46,208 nucleotides of DNA from Candidatus Neomicrothrix sp. UBA2974 (GCA_002348705.1 DEAU01000024.1:1896-48103), one strand, 5' to 3'; shown: positions 32,822 to 41,448, counted from the first letter of the stretch. Notes: a model not told the origin generated them from the letters alone. Translations and numbers: made by a program.

Positions 32822-32861
32822 CTAAGAATCTTAGAGATATGTCTATGATTTACCTCATAGA
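32822..32861. promoter_or_regulatory. Two perfect inverted repeats in divergent tetR promoter region
   Basis: The 51-bp spacer between the ColD-like gene and tetR contains CTAAGA-A-TCTTAG (32822-32834) and TCTATGA-N6-TCATAGA (32842-32861), both without mismatch. The first lies 2 bp before the ColD-like ATG and the second 9 bp before the tetR ATG. Their position fits operators for the divergent TetR regulator controlling itself and the minus-strand genes. The spacer is unusually AT-rich for the window. Confidence 0.55.
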
Positions 32862-32870
32862 ATCCAAACG

Positions 32871-33521
32871 ATGAGGACGATGCGGACAACTGAGGCCGAA
32901 AAGCGCACCAATCACGCTCACCGCGACACCCGTAAGCGGGGCCTTACCCATTCCGACGTGGTGGCCGCCGGCATGGCGGTGCTCGATGCCGAGGGAGTCA
33001 TCGGCCTGAGCCTGGCTGGTGTCGCCGAACGCCTCGGGGTTCGCCCGCCGTCGCTTTACGCCCACGTTGAGGGTCTGAACGGCCTGACGCGCGACTTGGC
33101 CCACGCGGCCACCGTTGAGTTCGGCGAGGTGCTACGCGACTCGGTCCTGGGTCGGAGCGGAGCCGATGCCGTGCGCTCGTTCGCCGTTGCCTACCGACGC
33201 TGGGCCACTGGCTTCCCCGGCCGCTACGAAATGACGCTTCTACCCATCGCACCTGAGGACGCCGAGCGGCGCGCCGGAGCCCGTCTGGCTCTGGGAGCGA
33301 TCCGGGCCATCATCCGGGGCTTTGGCCTCGACGAGGACCGGGCAGTGCAGGCCGGACGGTCGCTTCGCTCCGCGATGGACGGCTTCAGCCGGCTGGAGAA
33401 CGCTGGCAGCATGGGTCGCGGCGACCACGACGCCGACTTCAACTTCCTCGTGGAACTGCTAATCGACGGCATCGATCAGAATGGGACCGCCCCCGGCGAC
33501 GGCAGCCGCGAGGATTCCTAG
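32871..33521 (+). CDS. TetR-family transcriptional regulator
   Basis: A 216-residue regulator with an N-terminal TetR helix-turn-helix (about residues 24-70; recognition region 'SLAGVAERLGVRPPSLYAHV') and a C-terminal all-helical ligand and dimer domain with 'YRRWATGFPGRYEMTLLP', as in the WHG-type TetR group. It probably represses the divergent ColD-like/amidohydrolase unit and itself through the inverted repeats in front of it. The start is ATG 32871; a second in-frame ATG at 32880 has GAGGA close before it and may be used. Its last 4 bases overlap the end of the convergent AsnC-family gene. Confidence 0.88.
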   Translation: MRTMRTTEAEKRTNHAHRDTRKRGLTHSDVVAAGMAVLDAEGVIGLSLAGVAERLGVRPPSLYAHVEGLNGLTRDLAHAATVEFGEVLRDSVLGRSGADAVRSFAVAYRRWATGFPGRYEMTLLPIAPEDAERRAGARLALGAIRAIIRGFGLDEDRAVQAGRSLRSAMDGFSRLENAGSMGRGDHDADFNFLVELLIDGIDQNGTAPGDGSREDS

Positions 33522-33991
33522 AGCGGCACGGCGGTCCGGTCGCAGATTGGCCGCAGGGCGAAACTCGACACCATCCGCGCCACCCCCGGCAGCTTCGCCA
33601 GATGGGTGCGGTGCAACACCTCATAGTCGGCCACGTCACGCACGACTACGTGCACCAGATAATCGAAGTCACCGGCCATCAGGTGGCAACTCATGATCTC
33701 GGGTCGCTCACTGACCGCGCGCTCGAACTCTTCCAACGTCCCCTCGTCCTGTCCGACCAGAGTGATCTCCACGAACACGTCGGTTCCCAACCCGACCGCC
33801 AAGGGGTCAACGAGGGCCACGTAGCGATTGATGGACCCGCCCTCCTCCAGGCGCCGGACTCGGCGCAGGCAGGCCGATGGTGAAAGGTGGACAGCCTCGG
33901 CCAGGTCCACGTTGGCCATCCGCCCATCCTCTTGGAGCAAACGGAGGATGGCACGATCCACGTAGTCAAGATCATTTTGCGGTTGTTTCAC
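33518..33991 (-). CDS. Lrp/AsnC-family transcriptional regulator
   Basis: The 157-residue protein has the Lrp/AsnC layout: N-terminal helix-turn-helix ('LDYVDRAILRLLQEDGRMANVDLA' region, 'LSPSACLRRVRRLEEGG') and a C-terminal RAM/effector domain ('GDFDYLVHVVVRDVADY'). It is divergent from alanine dehydrogenase across 143 bp containing a perfect palindrome. In several actinobacteria and other bacteria an Lrp-type regulator next to ald activates it in response to alanine, so that role is likely here. GTG start. Confidence 0.9.
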   Translation of the reverse strand: MKQPQNDLDYVDRAILRLLQEDGRMANVDLAEAVHLSPSACLRRVRRLEEGGSINRYVALVDPLAVGLGTDVFVEITLVGQDEGTLEEFERAVSERPEIMSCHLMAGDFDYLVHVVVRDVADYEVLHRTHLAKLPGVARMVSSFALRPICDRTAVPL

Positions 33992-34010
33992 GCACTAAAT
34001 CCTATCTGAT

Positions 34011-34025
34011 CGCAATAATATTGCG
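34011..34025. promoter_or_regulatory. Perfect palindrome in the asnC-ald intergenic region
   Basis: CGCAATA-A-TATTGCG is a perfect 15-bp palindrome, 20 bp upstream of the regulator start and 110 bp upstream of ald. Related half sites flank it: TTGCGG near 33977 and CCGCAAT near 34053. Repeated half sites with near-helical spacing are typical for Lrp-family oligomers. Confidence 0.55.
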
Positions 34026-34134
34026 TAGCAGTGGCTATTTGAGCTTGGTTCCGCAATCACATGCCGTCAGGGTCTGCCTACGTTTTAATCGTCGGGAAGT
34101 GATCTCTCCTAGCAATCCCGACCGGAGCGCTGCC

Positions 34135-35256
34135 ATGGACATCGGTGTACCTGCGGAAACCAAGACCGCCGAACACCGCGTCGGCCTCACTCCTGGCGCC
34201 GCCGGCGAGCTCATCAACCGGGGCCACCGAGTGGTCGTGGAGACCACCGCAGGTGAGGGCGCCGGCTATAGCGATGTCGACTACAAGGCGGTTGGCGCTT
34301 CCATCGCCAGCACTTCCGACGACGTTTTTGCCGAAGCTGAGATGATCGTCAAGGTCAAAGAGCCCCTCCACCCCGAACGGGCACTACTCAAGTCCCATCA
34401 CACCCTGTTCACCTACCTGCATCTGGCCGCTGATCGTCAGCAGACCAACGAACTTCTAGCCAGCGATGCGACCTGCATCGCCTACGAGACGGTCACCGAC
34501 CACGCGGGCCGCCTCCCGCTTCTGGCTCCCATGTCGGCAATCGCCGGACGCATGTCGATTCAGGCTGGGGCGCACGCACTGGAAGCCACGCAGGGCGGTA
34601 CTGGCCTCTTGCTTGGCGGCGTCCCAGGCGTACGCCCCGCTCGGGTTGTAATCATCGGAGGCGGGGTAGTCGGCGAGAACGCGGCTGAGATGGCCGTCGG
34701 CCTAGGCGCCGATGTAACAGTTCTCGACCGCAGCGAGGCTGCTCTCAACGCTCTGGCGAAGCGATTTGGCAATCGGGTCACCACCGTCTACTCCACTAAG
34801 GCCGAACTCGAGGCCTCAGTACTAGGTGCCGATCTAGTGATAGGCGCCGTGCTCATCAAGGGATCCAAGGCCCCCCGCCTCGTCACCCGAGACATGCTCG
34901 GCCAAATGCGGTCCGGGTCGGTGATCGTCGACGTAGCCGTCGACCAAGGCGGCTGCTTTGAGACCACCCGACCCACCACCCACACCGACCCGACCTTTGT
35001 GGTCGACGGCGTGGTCCACTACTGCGTCGCCAACATGCCAGGCGCGGTCCCAAGAACGTCTACCCAAGCGCTTTCCAACGCGACATTGCCTTTCATATTG
35101 GCCTTAGCCGACAAGGGCACCAAGCAAGCATTCAAAGATGACCCTCACCTACGCAATGGCCTAAACATCTACGCCGGACGGATCACAGACCGAGCCGTGG
35201 CGGCCACCTTCGAACTCGAATACGTGGATCCGCTGGAAGCCTTGGCTCTTCGCTGA
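34135..35256 (+). CDS. ald: Alanine dehydrogenase
   Basis: Catalyses reversible NAD-dependent oxidative deamination of L-alanine to pyruvate and ammonia. The 373-residue sequence has the family start 'MDIGVPAETKTAEHRVGLTP', the catalytic Lys75 in 'KVKEP' and His96 in 'YLHLA', matching the known active-site residues, and a Rossmann domain 'VVIIGGGVVGENAAEMAVGLGADVTVLD'. The C-terminal 'YCVANMPGAVPRTSTQAL' is a strong signature. The ATG at 34135 follows GGAG at good spacing; the frame is open upstream but not family-like. Control by the divergent AsnC-type regulator is expected. Confidence 0.95.
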   Translation: MDIGVPAETKTAEHRVGLTPGAAGELINRGHRVVVETTAGEGAGYSDVDYKAVGASIASTSDDVFAEAEMIVKVKEPLHPERALLKSHHTLFTYLHLAADRQQTNELLASDATCIAYETVTDHAGRLPLLAPMSAIAGRMSIQAGAHALEATQGGTGLLLGGVPGVRPARVVIIGGGVVGENAAEMAVGLGADVTVLDRSEAALNALAKRFGNRVTTVYSTKAELEASVLGADLVIGAVLIKGSKAPRLVTRDMLGQMRSGSVIVDVAVDQGGCFETTRPTTHTDPTFVVDGVVHYCVANMPGAVPRTSTQALSNATLPFILALADKGTKQAFKDDPHLRNGLNIYAGRITDRAVAATFELEYVDPLEALALR

Positions 35257-35361
35257 GTTCCCGTCAGGCCAGAATGGGCCTCAACTCTCGAATGACTTTT
35301 TTGGCAAAACAGCCCCGGCGCAGAGGTATTCCATTTTTCCAACCCCGCTAGCGTCACCAAC

Positions 35362-36567
35362 ATGGCTGCCGACCATGCTGACGTCGTCGTCGTGGGGGGC
35401 GGCATCCTCGGCCTCGCGACGGCTGACGCCCTCCAAACAAGGTTGTCTGGCGTCTCGGTCGTCGTCCTCGAGAAGGAGGACGAGGTTGCCTCCCACCAAA
35501 CTGGGCGCAATAGCGGCGTCATCCATGCCGGTCTGTACTACGTCCCCGGATCGCTGAAGGCCAAACTGGCGGTAGATGGTGGCCACCGGATGGTCGAATT
35601 CTGCGGTGAACACGGGATCGCCCACGACCGCTGCGGGAAGTTGGTCGTAGCAACCGAAACCGATGAGATTCCCCAACTGGCCGCCCTAGCCGAACGAGCA
35701 CGCGCAAATGCGGTGCCAATCACCCAGATGGGACCGGAAGAGGCCAGAAGCTACGAACCTCATGTGTCTTGCTTAGCGGCTCTGCACGTGGCGTCCACCG
35801 GACGAGCCGACTTCGTCGCGGTGGCCCAGGTCCTTGCCCGGCGAGTGGTCGAAGCCGGCGGAGCAGTGCGTAACGGAACCCGGGCTGGACGAGCCACGCC
35901 CACCCCGAGCGGCTGGAGAATCGACACCGGTAGCACACCGGTTGAAGCAAGTTTTCTCGTTGGCTGCGCAGGCCTCCACGCCGACCGAGTGGCCAGAGCC
36001 TCAGGCGAACGACCAGAAGCTCGCATTCTGCCCTTCCGCGGCGAGTACCTCGACGTGGTCGGCCCATCGGCCGATCTGATCCGGGGGCTGGTGTACCCGG
36101 TCCCTGACCCAAGGTTCCCGTTCCTTGGCGTTCACCTCACCCGAGGCCTCGACCACCGCGTCCACGCCGGACCGAACGCCGTACTGGCTTTAGCCCGCGA
36201 GGGCTATAGCTGGTCCGATATCTCGGCCCGCGACCTTGCCGGCACCGCCTTCTGGCCCGGCACAGCCCGCCTTTTAGCCAAGTACTGGCGACCTGGTTTC
36301 GACGAGTTGCGGCGATCACTTAGCCATCGCCGCTTCGTGACCTCCGCTCGGCGCCTAGTCCCAGACCTCAACCCCGCCGACCTGCGCCGTGCTCCGGCCG
36401 GCGTCCGGGCCCAAGCTGTGGACCGGCGAGGCGCACTCCTTGACGACTTCGCCCTGATAGACGGTGACCGATCTCTCCATCTATTGAATGCTCCCTCTCC
36501 GGCTGCCACCGCCTCGCTCGAGATCGGTGCCCTCATCGCCAACCGCGTCGCCAAAACCATCTCCTGA
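35362..36567 (+). CDS. lhgO: L-2-hydroxyglutarate oxidase/dehydrogenase
   Basis: A 401-residue FAD enzyme of the DAO superfamily that oxidises L-2-hydroxyglutarate to 2-oxoglutarate, feeding electrons to the membrane quinone pool or oxygen. The FAD motif GGGILGLATADAL starts near residue 12, followed by the characteristic 'GRNSGVIHAGLYYVPGSLKAKL' and the C-terminal 'HLLNAPSPAATASLEIG', both diagnostic of LhgO. L-2-hydroxyglutarate can arise from glutarate (lysine catabolism) or from promiscuous reduction of 2-oxoglutarate; no CsiD-type glutarate hydroxylase is recognised nearby. It follows ald after 105 bp and is convergent with kynureninase. Confidence 0.92.
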   Translation: MAADHADVVVVGGGILGLATADALQTRLSGVSVVVLEKEDEVASHQTGRNSGVIHAGLYYVPGSLKAKLAVDGGHRMVEFCGEHGIAHDRCGKLVVATETDEIPQLAALAERARANAVPITQMGPEEARSYEPHVSCLAALHVASTGRADFVAVAQVLARRVVEAGGAVRNGTRAGRATPTPSGWRIDTGSTPVEASFLVGCAGLHADRVARASGERPEARILPFRGEYLDVVGPSADLIRGLVYPVPDPRFPFLGVHLTRGLDHRVHAGPNAVLALAREGYSWSDISARDLAGTAFWPGTARLLAKYWRPGFDELRRSLSHRRFVTSARRLVPDLNPADLRRAPAGVRAQAVDRRGALLDDFALIDGDRSLHLLNAPSPAATASLEIGALIANRVAKTIS

Positions 36568-36665
36568 GTTGCGACCAATTCCAGCAATGAGAAGCCATCC
36601 GGCACGGTCACCTGCCCGGACACCAGCAGCGCAGTTGACTAAGACGCCCAGCAGGAACATTCTCG

Positions 36666-37952
36666 CTAGGGGACGATTGGTGCGGCATCACGCCAGCGAT
36701 CAATCCCCCCACCCTCGACCACCCGCATGATTCTGGCCACCGCCTCGTCGACATCGGCAAAGCGAAGGTATATGGGAGCGAAACCGAACCGCAGGAAGTC
36801 CGGTGGACGGAAGTCGGGCACCACCGACTCCTCGTGGAGCAGGGCTTGACCAACAGCCTGAGCTTCGGGATGTGAAAGCGACACGTGAGAGCCCCGCCGT
36901 TGGAAGTCCCGCGGACTGCGCACCTCGAATCCCAGAGGAACCAGATGCTCGTCAACTAGGGCGATAAAGCGTTCGGTCATGGCTACAGACTTGGCTCGAA
37001 GCCGATCTATACCTGCCTCGAGCATCAATTCGACCGCCGGACCGACAGGAGACGACGAAAGAACGGGCGGTGTACCAGTTAAGAACCTCGACGCGTCTAG
37101 TGCCGGCCCGGCATCGAAATCAAAGCCCATCGGATCATCGCTTCCGTACCAGCCGACTATCGGGTTCACCATTTGTGGGAGACCAGATGACACATAGATA
37201 AATGCGGGCGAGCCGGGCCCGCCGTTTAAGTACTTGTAGGTGCAACCTACTGCTAGGTCCACATTCGCAGCCGTTAAATCGATAGGTACCGCTCCCACCG
37301 AATGGCAAAGATCCCATAGCACTAAAGCACCAGCCTCGTGGGCCACTGCGGTGGCCTCAGCCATGTCCCAGCACCACCCGGACCGATAGGACACCTGGCT
37401 TAGAGCCAGCAGGGCTGGACCGTCACCGGCGTCCCCTGCAAGGGCATCCCGGACACCATCAAGCGAAGCATGGATGCCGTCGGTGGGAACCACCACCACC
37501 TCGTGGTCGGGTCCAACAGTTCGGGCAGCGGCCCGAAGCACCTGAATGTCGGAAGGAAAGTTCTGGTCATCAGTGATGATTCGGGTCCGGTCAGGACGCG
37601 CACCTAGGGCCGCGACTGCCGCCTTGTAGAGACAGACCGAGGTGGCATCAGCCAGCACCACCTCACCCGAAGACGCCCCGAGCAACTCGGCAATGCGGTT
37701 GCCGATCCGCTGGGGAATCTCGAACCAACCCTCGTTCCAACCCCGGATCAGACGGCTAGGCCACTGCTGATCAAGCAGGGCTCGGGCGGCCTCGAGCGAC
37801 TGGCGGGCTGGCCGACCAAGCGAGTTGCCGTCCAAGTAGATGAGGTCCGCCTCAGTCTCACTGTGCACAAACTCGTTGCGGAACCCAGCCAGCGGATCGG
37901 CTTCATCTAGTTCGGCCGCAGTTCGCACCAAGGACGGATCCGACGCAGACAT
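36666..37952 (-). CDS. kynU: Kynureninase
   Basis: PLP enzyme that cleaves L-kynurenine (or 3-hydroxykynurenine) to anthranilate (or 3-hydroxyanthranilate) and alanine. The 428-residue protein has 'IYLDGNSLGRPAR', 'WNEGWFEIPQRIGNRIAELLGA', 'LVLWDLCHSVGAVPIDL' and the PLP-Lys240 in 'GCTYKYLNGGPGSPAFIYV', all strong family marks. The alanine produced could be used by the ald enzyme encoded 1.4 kb away. Tryptophan dioxygenase, formamidase and kynurenine monooxygenase genes are not in the window. The ATG at 37950-37952 has no clear ribosome site. The 263-bp spacer to 38216 shows no gene. Confidence 0.93.
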   Translation of the reverse strand: MSASDPSLVRTAAELDEADPLAGFRNEFVHSETEADLIYLDGNSLGRPARQSLEAARALLDQQWPSRLIRGWNEGWFEIPQRIGNRIAELLGASSGEVVLADATSVCLYKAAVAALGARPDRTRIITDDQNFPSDIQVLRAAARTVGPDHEVVVVPTDGIHASLDGVRDALAGDAGDGPALLALSQVSYRSGWCWDMAEATAVAHEAGALVLWDLCHSVGAVPIDLTAANVDLAVGCTYKYLNGGPGSPAFIYVSSGLPQMVNPIVGWYGSDDPMGFDFDAGPALDASRFLTGTPPVLSSSPVGPAVELMLEAGIDRLRAKSVAMTERFIALVDEHLVPLGFEVRSPRDFQRRGSHVSLSHPEAQAVGQALLHEESVVPDFRPPDFLRFGFAPIYLRFADVDEAVARIMRVVEGGGIDRWRDAAPIVP

Positions 37953-38215
37953 CAGTCGAACCGTAACGGCGTCGCCTCGTCTTGCTGGGACTGGGCCGTG
38001 ATATCAGCAAGCCAGCATCGGAGTGCTGTCACCATTGGCCAAGCCTCCTAGTCGGCCATATCCGAATTCGGCGGCCGCCGGCTGATCGCAGGGATCACGG
38101 AGCGAACCTATGCGATTGCGCCGACAAGGGCCCCATCTCTACGCTCAGGCCGCCTAAAGGCGACGCCAACCCATCGCCTCTTCAATTTCAGTTATCGAGG
38201 GCCTCGGGAGGACCC

Positions 38216-39157
38216 ATGCCGGCTAGCACCACCCAGCAAAACACCGGGTCCGAGACGATCGGCTTCATTGGTCTCGGCAACATGGGAAAACCCATGTGTC
38301 TACGACTGCTTGCCGCCGGATACGAGGTCAAGGCCTTCGACCGCGTCGTCGACCCTCTCAACGAGATCGCGATCGCTGGCGGCACTCCGGCAAAGTCGGC
38401 CACCGAAGTGGCGCTAGCCGCCGATGTGCTACTTACCTCGCTCCCACGGCCCGACCACGTAGAAGCAGTCATGGAAAATGCTGGGGCTCTTGCCGCCCTC
38501 CGCAAGGGCTCGTGCTGGGTGGACCTGACCACCAACCGCCGTGATCTAGTCGAACGCCTGGCGGCCAAAGCCCCCGAAGGGGTCACTGTCGTCGATGCGC
38601 CGGTGACCGGGGCCGTTGACGGCGCTCGTAACGGCCGACTCACCTTGTTCGTCGGTGGCGACGACGACACCGTGGTCAGAGTCAGGCCGATTCTCAAACA
38701 ACTCGGTCGGGTCATTGTCTGCGGTGCGCTTGGCACTGGGAACGTAGTGAAACTGGTAACAAACCAACTTTGGTTCATCGCAGCGGCGGCTATCGGTGAG
38801 GGCTTCGCTCTGGGCATGAGCAACGGTGTCGAACTATCTGTCCTGTGGGACGCCATAACTGACAGCGTGGGCGACTCCTTCGTCGCCCGTCACGACGCTC
38901 CATCGATCTTTGCCGGACACTACGACCCGTCATTCACCCTCGACCTGTGCAACAAGGATCTGGCCCTAATCAGGGAGTTGTCAGCCAAGCTGGGAACCGA
39001 TCTCCCGATGACCGAGGCTTCGGCGACCACTTTCGCGAGGGCCTCCGAGCGCTATGGCTCTGACGCAGGGGAGCTGCACGTGGCCAAACGCATCGAAGAC
39101 GACGCCGATTTGTCGTTTCGAATGAAAGGCAACTGGACGCCCCCATGGGAGCAGTAG
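38216..39157 (+). CDS. 3-hydroxyisobutyrate dehydrogenase-like beta-hydroxyacid dehydrogenase
   Basis: A 313-residue NAD(P)-dependent beta-hydroxyacid dehydrogenase. It has the Rossmann motif 'IGFIGLGNMGKPM', the substrate loop 'VDAPVTGAVDGARNGRLTLFVGGDD' and the catalytic Lys179 in 'GNVVKLVTNQ'. Relatives oxidise 3-hydroxyisobutyrate, tartronate semialdehyde or other 3-hydroxy acids. The ATG at 38216 follows a strong GGGAGG ribosome site. The gene begins a three-gene unit with an Fe(II)/2OG oxygenase (10 bp gap) and a sarcosine-oxidase-like flavoprotein (82 bp gap), so its natural substrate may be a product of that oxygenase. Confidence 0.85.
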   Translation: MPASTTQQNTGSETIGFIGLGNMGKPMCLRLLAAGYEVKAFDRVVDPLNEIAIAGGTPAKSATEVALAADVLLTSLPRPDHVEAVMENAGALAALRKGSCWVDLTTNRRDLVERLAAKAPEGVTVVDAPVTGAVDGARNGRLTLFVGGDDDTVVRVRPILKQLGRVIVCGALGTGNVVKLVTNQLWFIAAAAIGEGFALGMSNGVELSVLWDAITDSVGDSFVARHDAPSIFAGHYDPSFTLDLCNKDLALIRELSAKLGTDLPMTEASATTFARASERYGSDAGELHVAKRIEDDADLSFRMKGNWTPPWEQ

Positions 39158-39167
39158 GAAACCATCC

Positions 39168-40046
39168 ATGAGCCTCACCGGCCACCCATGCCCATTCCCA
39201 ATCGCGGAGTTGATCAACCTCGACCGGCACCCAATCAACCGACCAGACTCACCCCAATACTCCTCCATGGTTGCTGAAGCCAGATCAAAGCTCGCGAACG
39301 ATGGCTGCGCAGTGATCCCAAAGTTGCTGGACAGCACTGCGATACCCATCATGAGCGCGGAGATCCTGAGTATCCGACCGTTTCTTCACGAGTCGAAGAT
39401 CGCCATCAATCCGTACTTTTCCGAAGCCGACCCGACGCTCCCACCCGACCATCCCATTAACACTTTTATAGAGCGCTCAGGCGGTTTCATCCCCCGGGAT
39501 GCATTCGACGCCACAAGTGCGATCGACGCTGTCTACCAGTGGCCACCACTCCTAGCCTTTATCGCCGACTGCCTGGGACTCCCCGAAATCCACTGCTACG
39601 CCGACCCGCTCGCTGGACTGACCATCAACGTCTTGGGCCCTGGCCAGCAATTCTCTTGGCACTACGACACCAACGACTTCGCCGTTACCATTCTCATCGA
39701 CGAGGCCTCCAAGGGCGGATTGTTCCAATATTCACCCAATATCCGCTCGACCGAGAGTGAGAACTTTGACAAGGTCAAAGCCTGTCAAGATGAGGACCTG
39801 GCGACGGTTCGAACTCTGCGACTCCAACCAGGGGACCTGCAGATCTTTCTTGGACGATTCTCGTTGCACCGTGTGACCCGGGTAGACCGGTCATCGTCAA
39901 GTCGACACACTGCGGTATTCGCCTACACCGAGAGACCCGGTGTCATTGGCCGCCGTGAACGGACAAAGCAACTGTTCGGCCGAACTCTTCCAGCCCATGA
40001 GGAGGCGGAACGAATTCGGACCCGGGGCGACGAGTTGAAGGATTGA
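39168..40046 (+). CDS. Fe(II)/2-oxoglutarate-dependent oxygenase, BesD/HalD-like family with HxD triad
   Basis: The 292-residue protein has the iron-binding facial triad H165-x-D167 in 'FSWHYDTNDF' and H234 in 'GRFSLHRVTRV', with the 2OG-binding Arg246 twelve residues later. The layout 'WHYDTNDFAVTILI...GGLFQYSPNIR' and 'LQPGDLQIFLGRFSLHRV' resembles the BesD/HalD amino-acid halogenase family. Radical halogenases replace the Asp by Gly to make room for chloride; here Asp is present, so hydroxylation is predicted. Spacing within the operon and a TAGGAA ribosome site support the start. A free amino acid or related small cation is a plausible substrate, inferred from family and from the amine-oxidising neighbour. 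Confidence 0.75.
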   Translation: MSLTGHPCPFPIAELINLDRHPINRPDSPQYSSMVAEARSKLANDGCAVIPKLLDSTAIPIMSAEILSIRPFLHESKIAINPYFSEADPTLPPDHPINTFIERSGGFIPRDAFDATSAIDAVYQWPPLLAFIADCLGLPEIHCYADPLAGLTINVLGPGQQFSWHYDTNDFAVTILIDEASKGGLFQYSPNIRSTESENFDKVKACQDEDLATVRTLRLQPGDLQIFLGRFSLHRVTRVDRSSSSRHTAVFAYTERPGVIGRRERTKQLFGRTLPAHEEAERIRTRGDELKD

Positions 40047-40128
40047 ACGCCCTTCCACTAGCAACGACATCCGTCTAGCGTCCGCCCACCAACCGAGGCC
40101 ACTAAAAACAACTCCGGAGCGAAGAGCA

Positions 40129-41448
40129 ATGAACGACCAAAGCCGTAAGTCCTACGACGCAATAATCGTCGGTGCCGGAGTAATCGGCTCTGCGATCGCC
40201 TTTGAGCTAGCTAAGAAGGGGTGGGAGACACTCAACGTCGACAAGTTACCGGCCTCCGGTTACGGGTCGACCAGCAATTCGTGCGCCATTGTCCGCGCTC
40301 ACTACTCCACTTTTGATGGAGTTGCTATGGCGTACGAGGGTTTCTCCTACTGGAAGGACTGGTCGAACTACCTCGATTGCAAAGACGAACGCGGCCATGC
40401 CATCTACATGCAGAGCGGCACCGTGCTCTTCATGGTGGAGGGCGGCCATCACGAGAAAGTCCTGCCATTATTCGATCAGGTCGGCGTGCCCTACGAGGTC
40501 CTGGACAACAACGAACTCCGCGAGCGTTACCCGTTCTACGAGCACGGCACACACGGTGAGCCTTGTCGACCCGAGGACGACCGATTTTGGAAAGAGCCGG
40601 AGGGCGAGTTAACCGGAGCTGTATATACCCCGGACTCCGGCTACGTCTCCGATCCACAGTTGGCCACCCACAACCTGCAACGGGCCGCAGAGGCTAAGGG
40701 CAGCGATTTCCGCTTCAACGTAGAGGTGGTCGAGATCCGTCAGGCCGACAATCGGATCACCGGCATCACGCTCGCCGACGGTACCGAGGTTGACGCTCCC
40801 GTTGTGGTCAACGTCGCGGGTCCCCACTCGTTTGTCATCAACAAGCTGGCTGGAGTGTACGAATCGATGAATATCAAGACCCGGGCGCTTCGCCACGAGG
40901 TGCACCACGTGCCGTCGCCAGCCGACCTTGACTTCGAGAAACAAGGCCCGCACTCATCGGACTCCGACCTGGCCATCTACGTGCGTCCCGAGTCAGGCAA
41001 CAACATCTTGATTGGCTCTGAGGACCCGGCCTGCGACCCGCAGGTGTGGGTCGATGACCCGGACAACTACGACAACGTGGTGTCCGACGACCAATGGAAC
41101 GCCCAGGTGCTGAGGCTTGCCCGCCGCATGCCGTCGCTGGGCATCCCTTCGGAGAAAAAGGGGATCGTCGACCTATACGACGTGTCCGACGACTGGATCC
41201 CGATCTACGACCGAACCGACCTGGACGGTTTCTACGTAGCCATTGGCTCCAGCGGCAATCAGTTCAAGAACGCCCCGGTAGCCGGCTACTGCATGGCTGA
41301 GTTGATCGAAGCCGTTGAAGGAGGCCACGACCACGACGCCGAACCTGTCAAGGTCACTGGCGTCTACACCGGCCTTGAAATGGACATGGGCTTTTACCGG
41401 CGAAATCGGGAGATCAACCCGAACTCATCGTTCTCGGTCAACGGTTGA
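40129..41448 (+). CDS. FAD-dependent oxidoreductase of the DAO/sarcosine-oxidase-beta type
   Basis: A 439-residue flavoprotein with FAD motif 'AIIVGAGVIGSAIAFELAKKG', 'SNSCAIVRAHYST' (DAO-family flavin region) and C-terminal 'GFYVAIGSSGNQFKNAPVAGYCMAELIE', the signature of sarcosine/dimethylglycine-oxidase-like enzymes. Such enzymes oxidise secondary or tertiary amines or D-amino acids. Compared with sarcosine oxidase beta it carries acidic inserts, for example near residues 130-165. The ATG follows GGAGCGA. It is the last gene of the 38216-41448 unit and is convergent with the CMD-family gene. Confidence 0.85.
   Translation: MNDQSRKSYDAIIVGAGVIGSAIAFELAKKGWETLNVDKLPASGYGSTSNSCAIVRAHYSTFDGVAMAYEGFSYWKDWSNYLDCKDERGHAIYMQSGTVLFMVEGGHHEKVLPLFDQVGVPYEVLDNNELRERYPFYEHGTHGEPCRPEDDRFWKEPEGELTGAVYTPDSGYVSDPQLATHNLQRAAEAKGSDFRFNVEVVEIRQADNRITGITLADGTEVDAPVVVNVAGPHSFVINKLAGVYESMNIKTRALRHEVHHVPSPADLDFEKQGPHSSDSDLAIYVRPESGNNILIGSEDPACDPQVWVDDPDNYDNVVSDDQWNAQVLRLARRMPSLGIPSEKKGIVDLYDVSDDWIPIYDRTDLDGFYVAIGSSGNQFKNAPVAGYCMAELIEAVEGGHDHDAEPVKVTGVYTGLEMDMGFYRRNREINPNSSFSVNG

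Noticed and set aside
35266..35281. AGGCC-N6-GGCCT hairpin followed by a T-run (35296-35302) as ald terminator
   Set aside because: Only 5-bp arms and the T-run begins about 14 bases after the stem; too weak to call a terminator.
38069..38080. Self-complementary CGGCGGCCGCCG in the kynU-38216 spacer
   Set aside because: GC-rich 12-mers of this kind are expected by chance at this base composition, and its position does not fit a promoter.
39168..40046. Calling the Fe/2OG enzyme a halogenase
   Set aside because: The chloride-site Gly of BesD-type halogenases is replaced by Asp167, which supplies the third iron ligand of hydroxylases.
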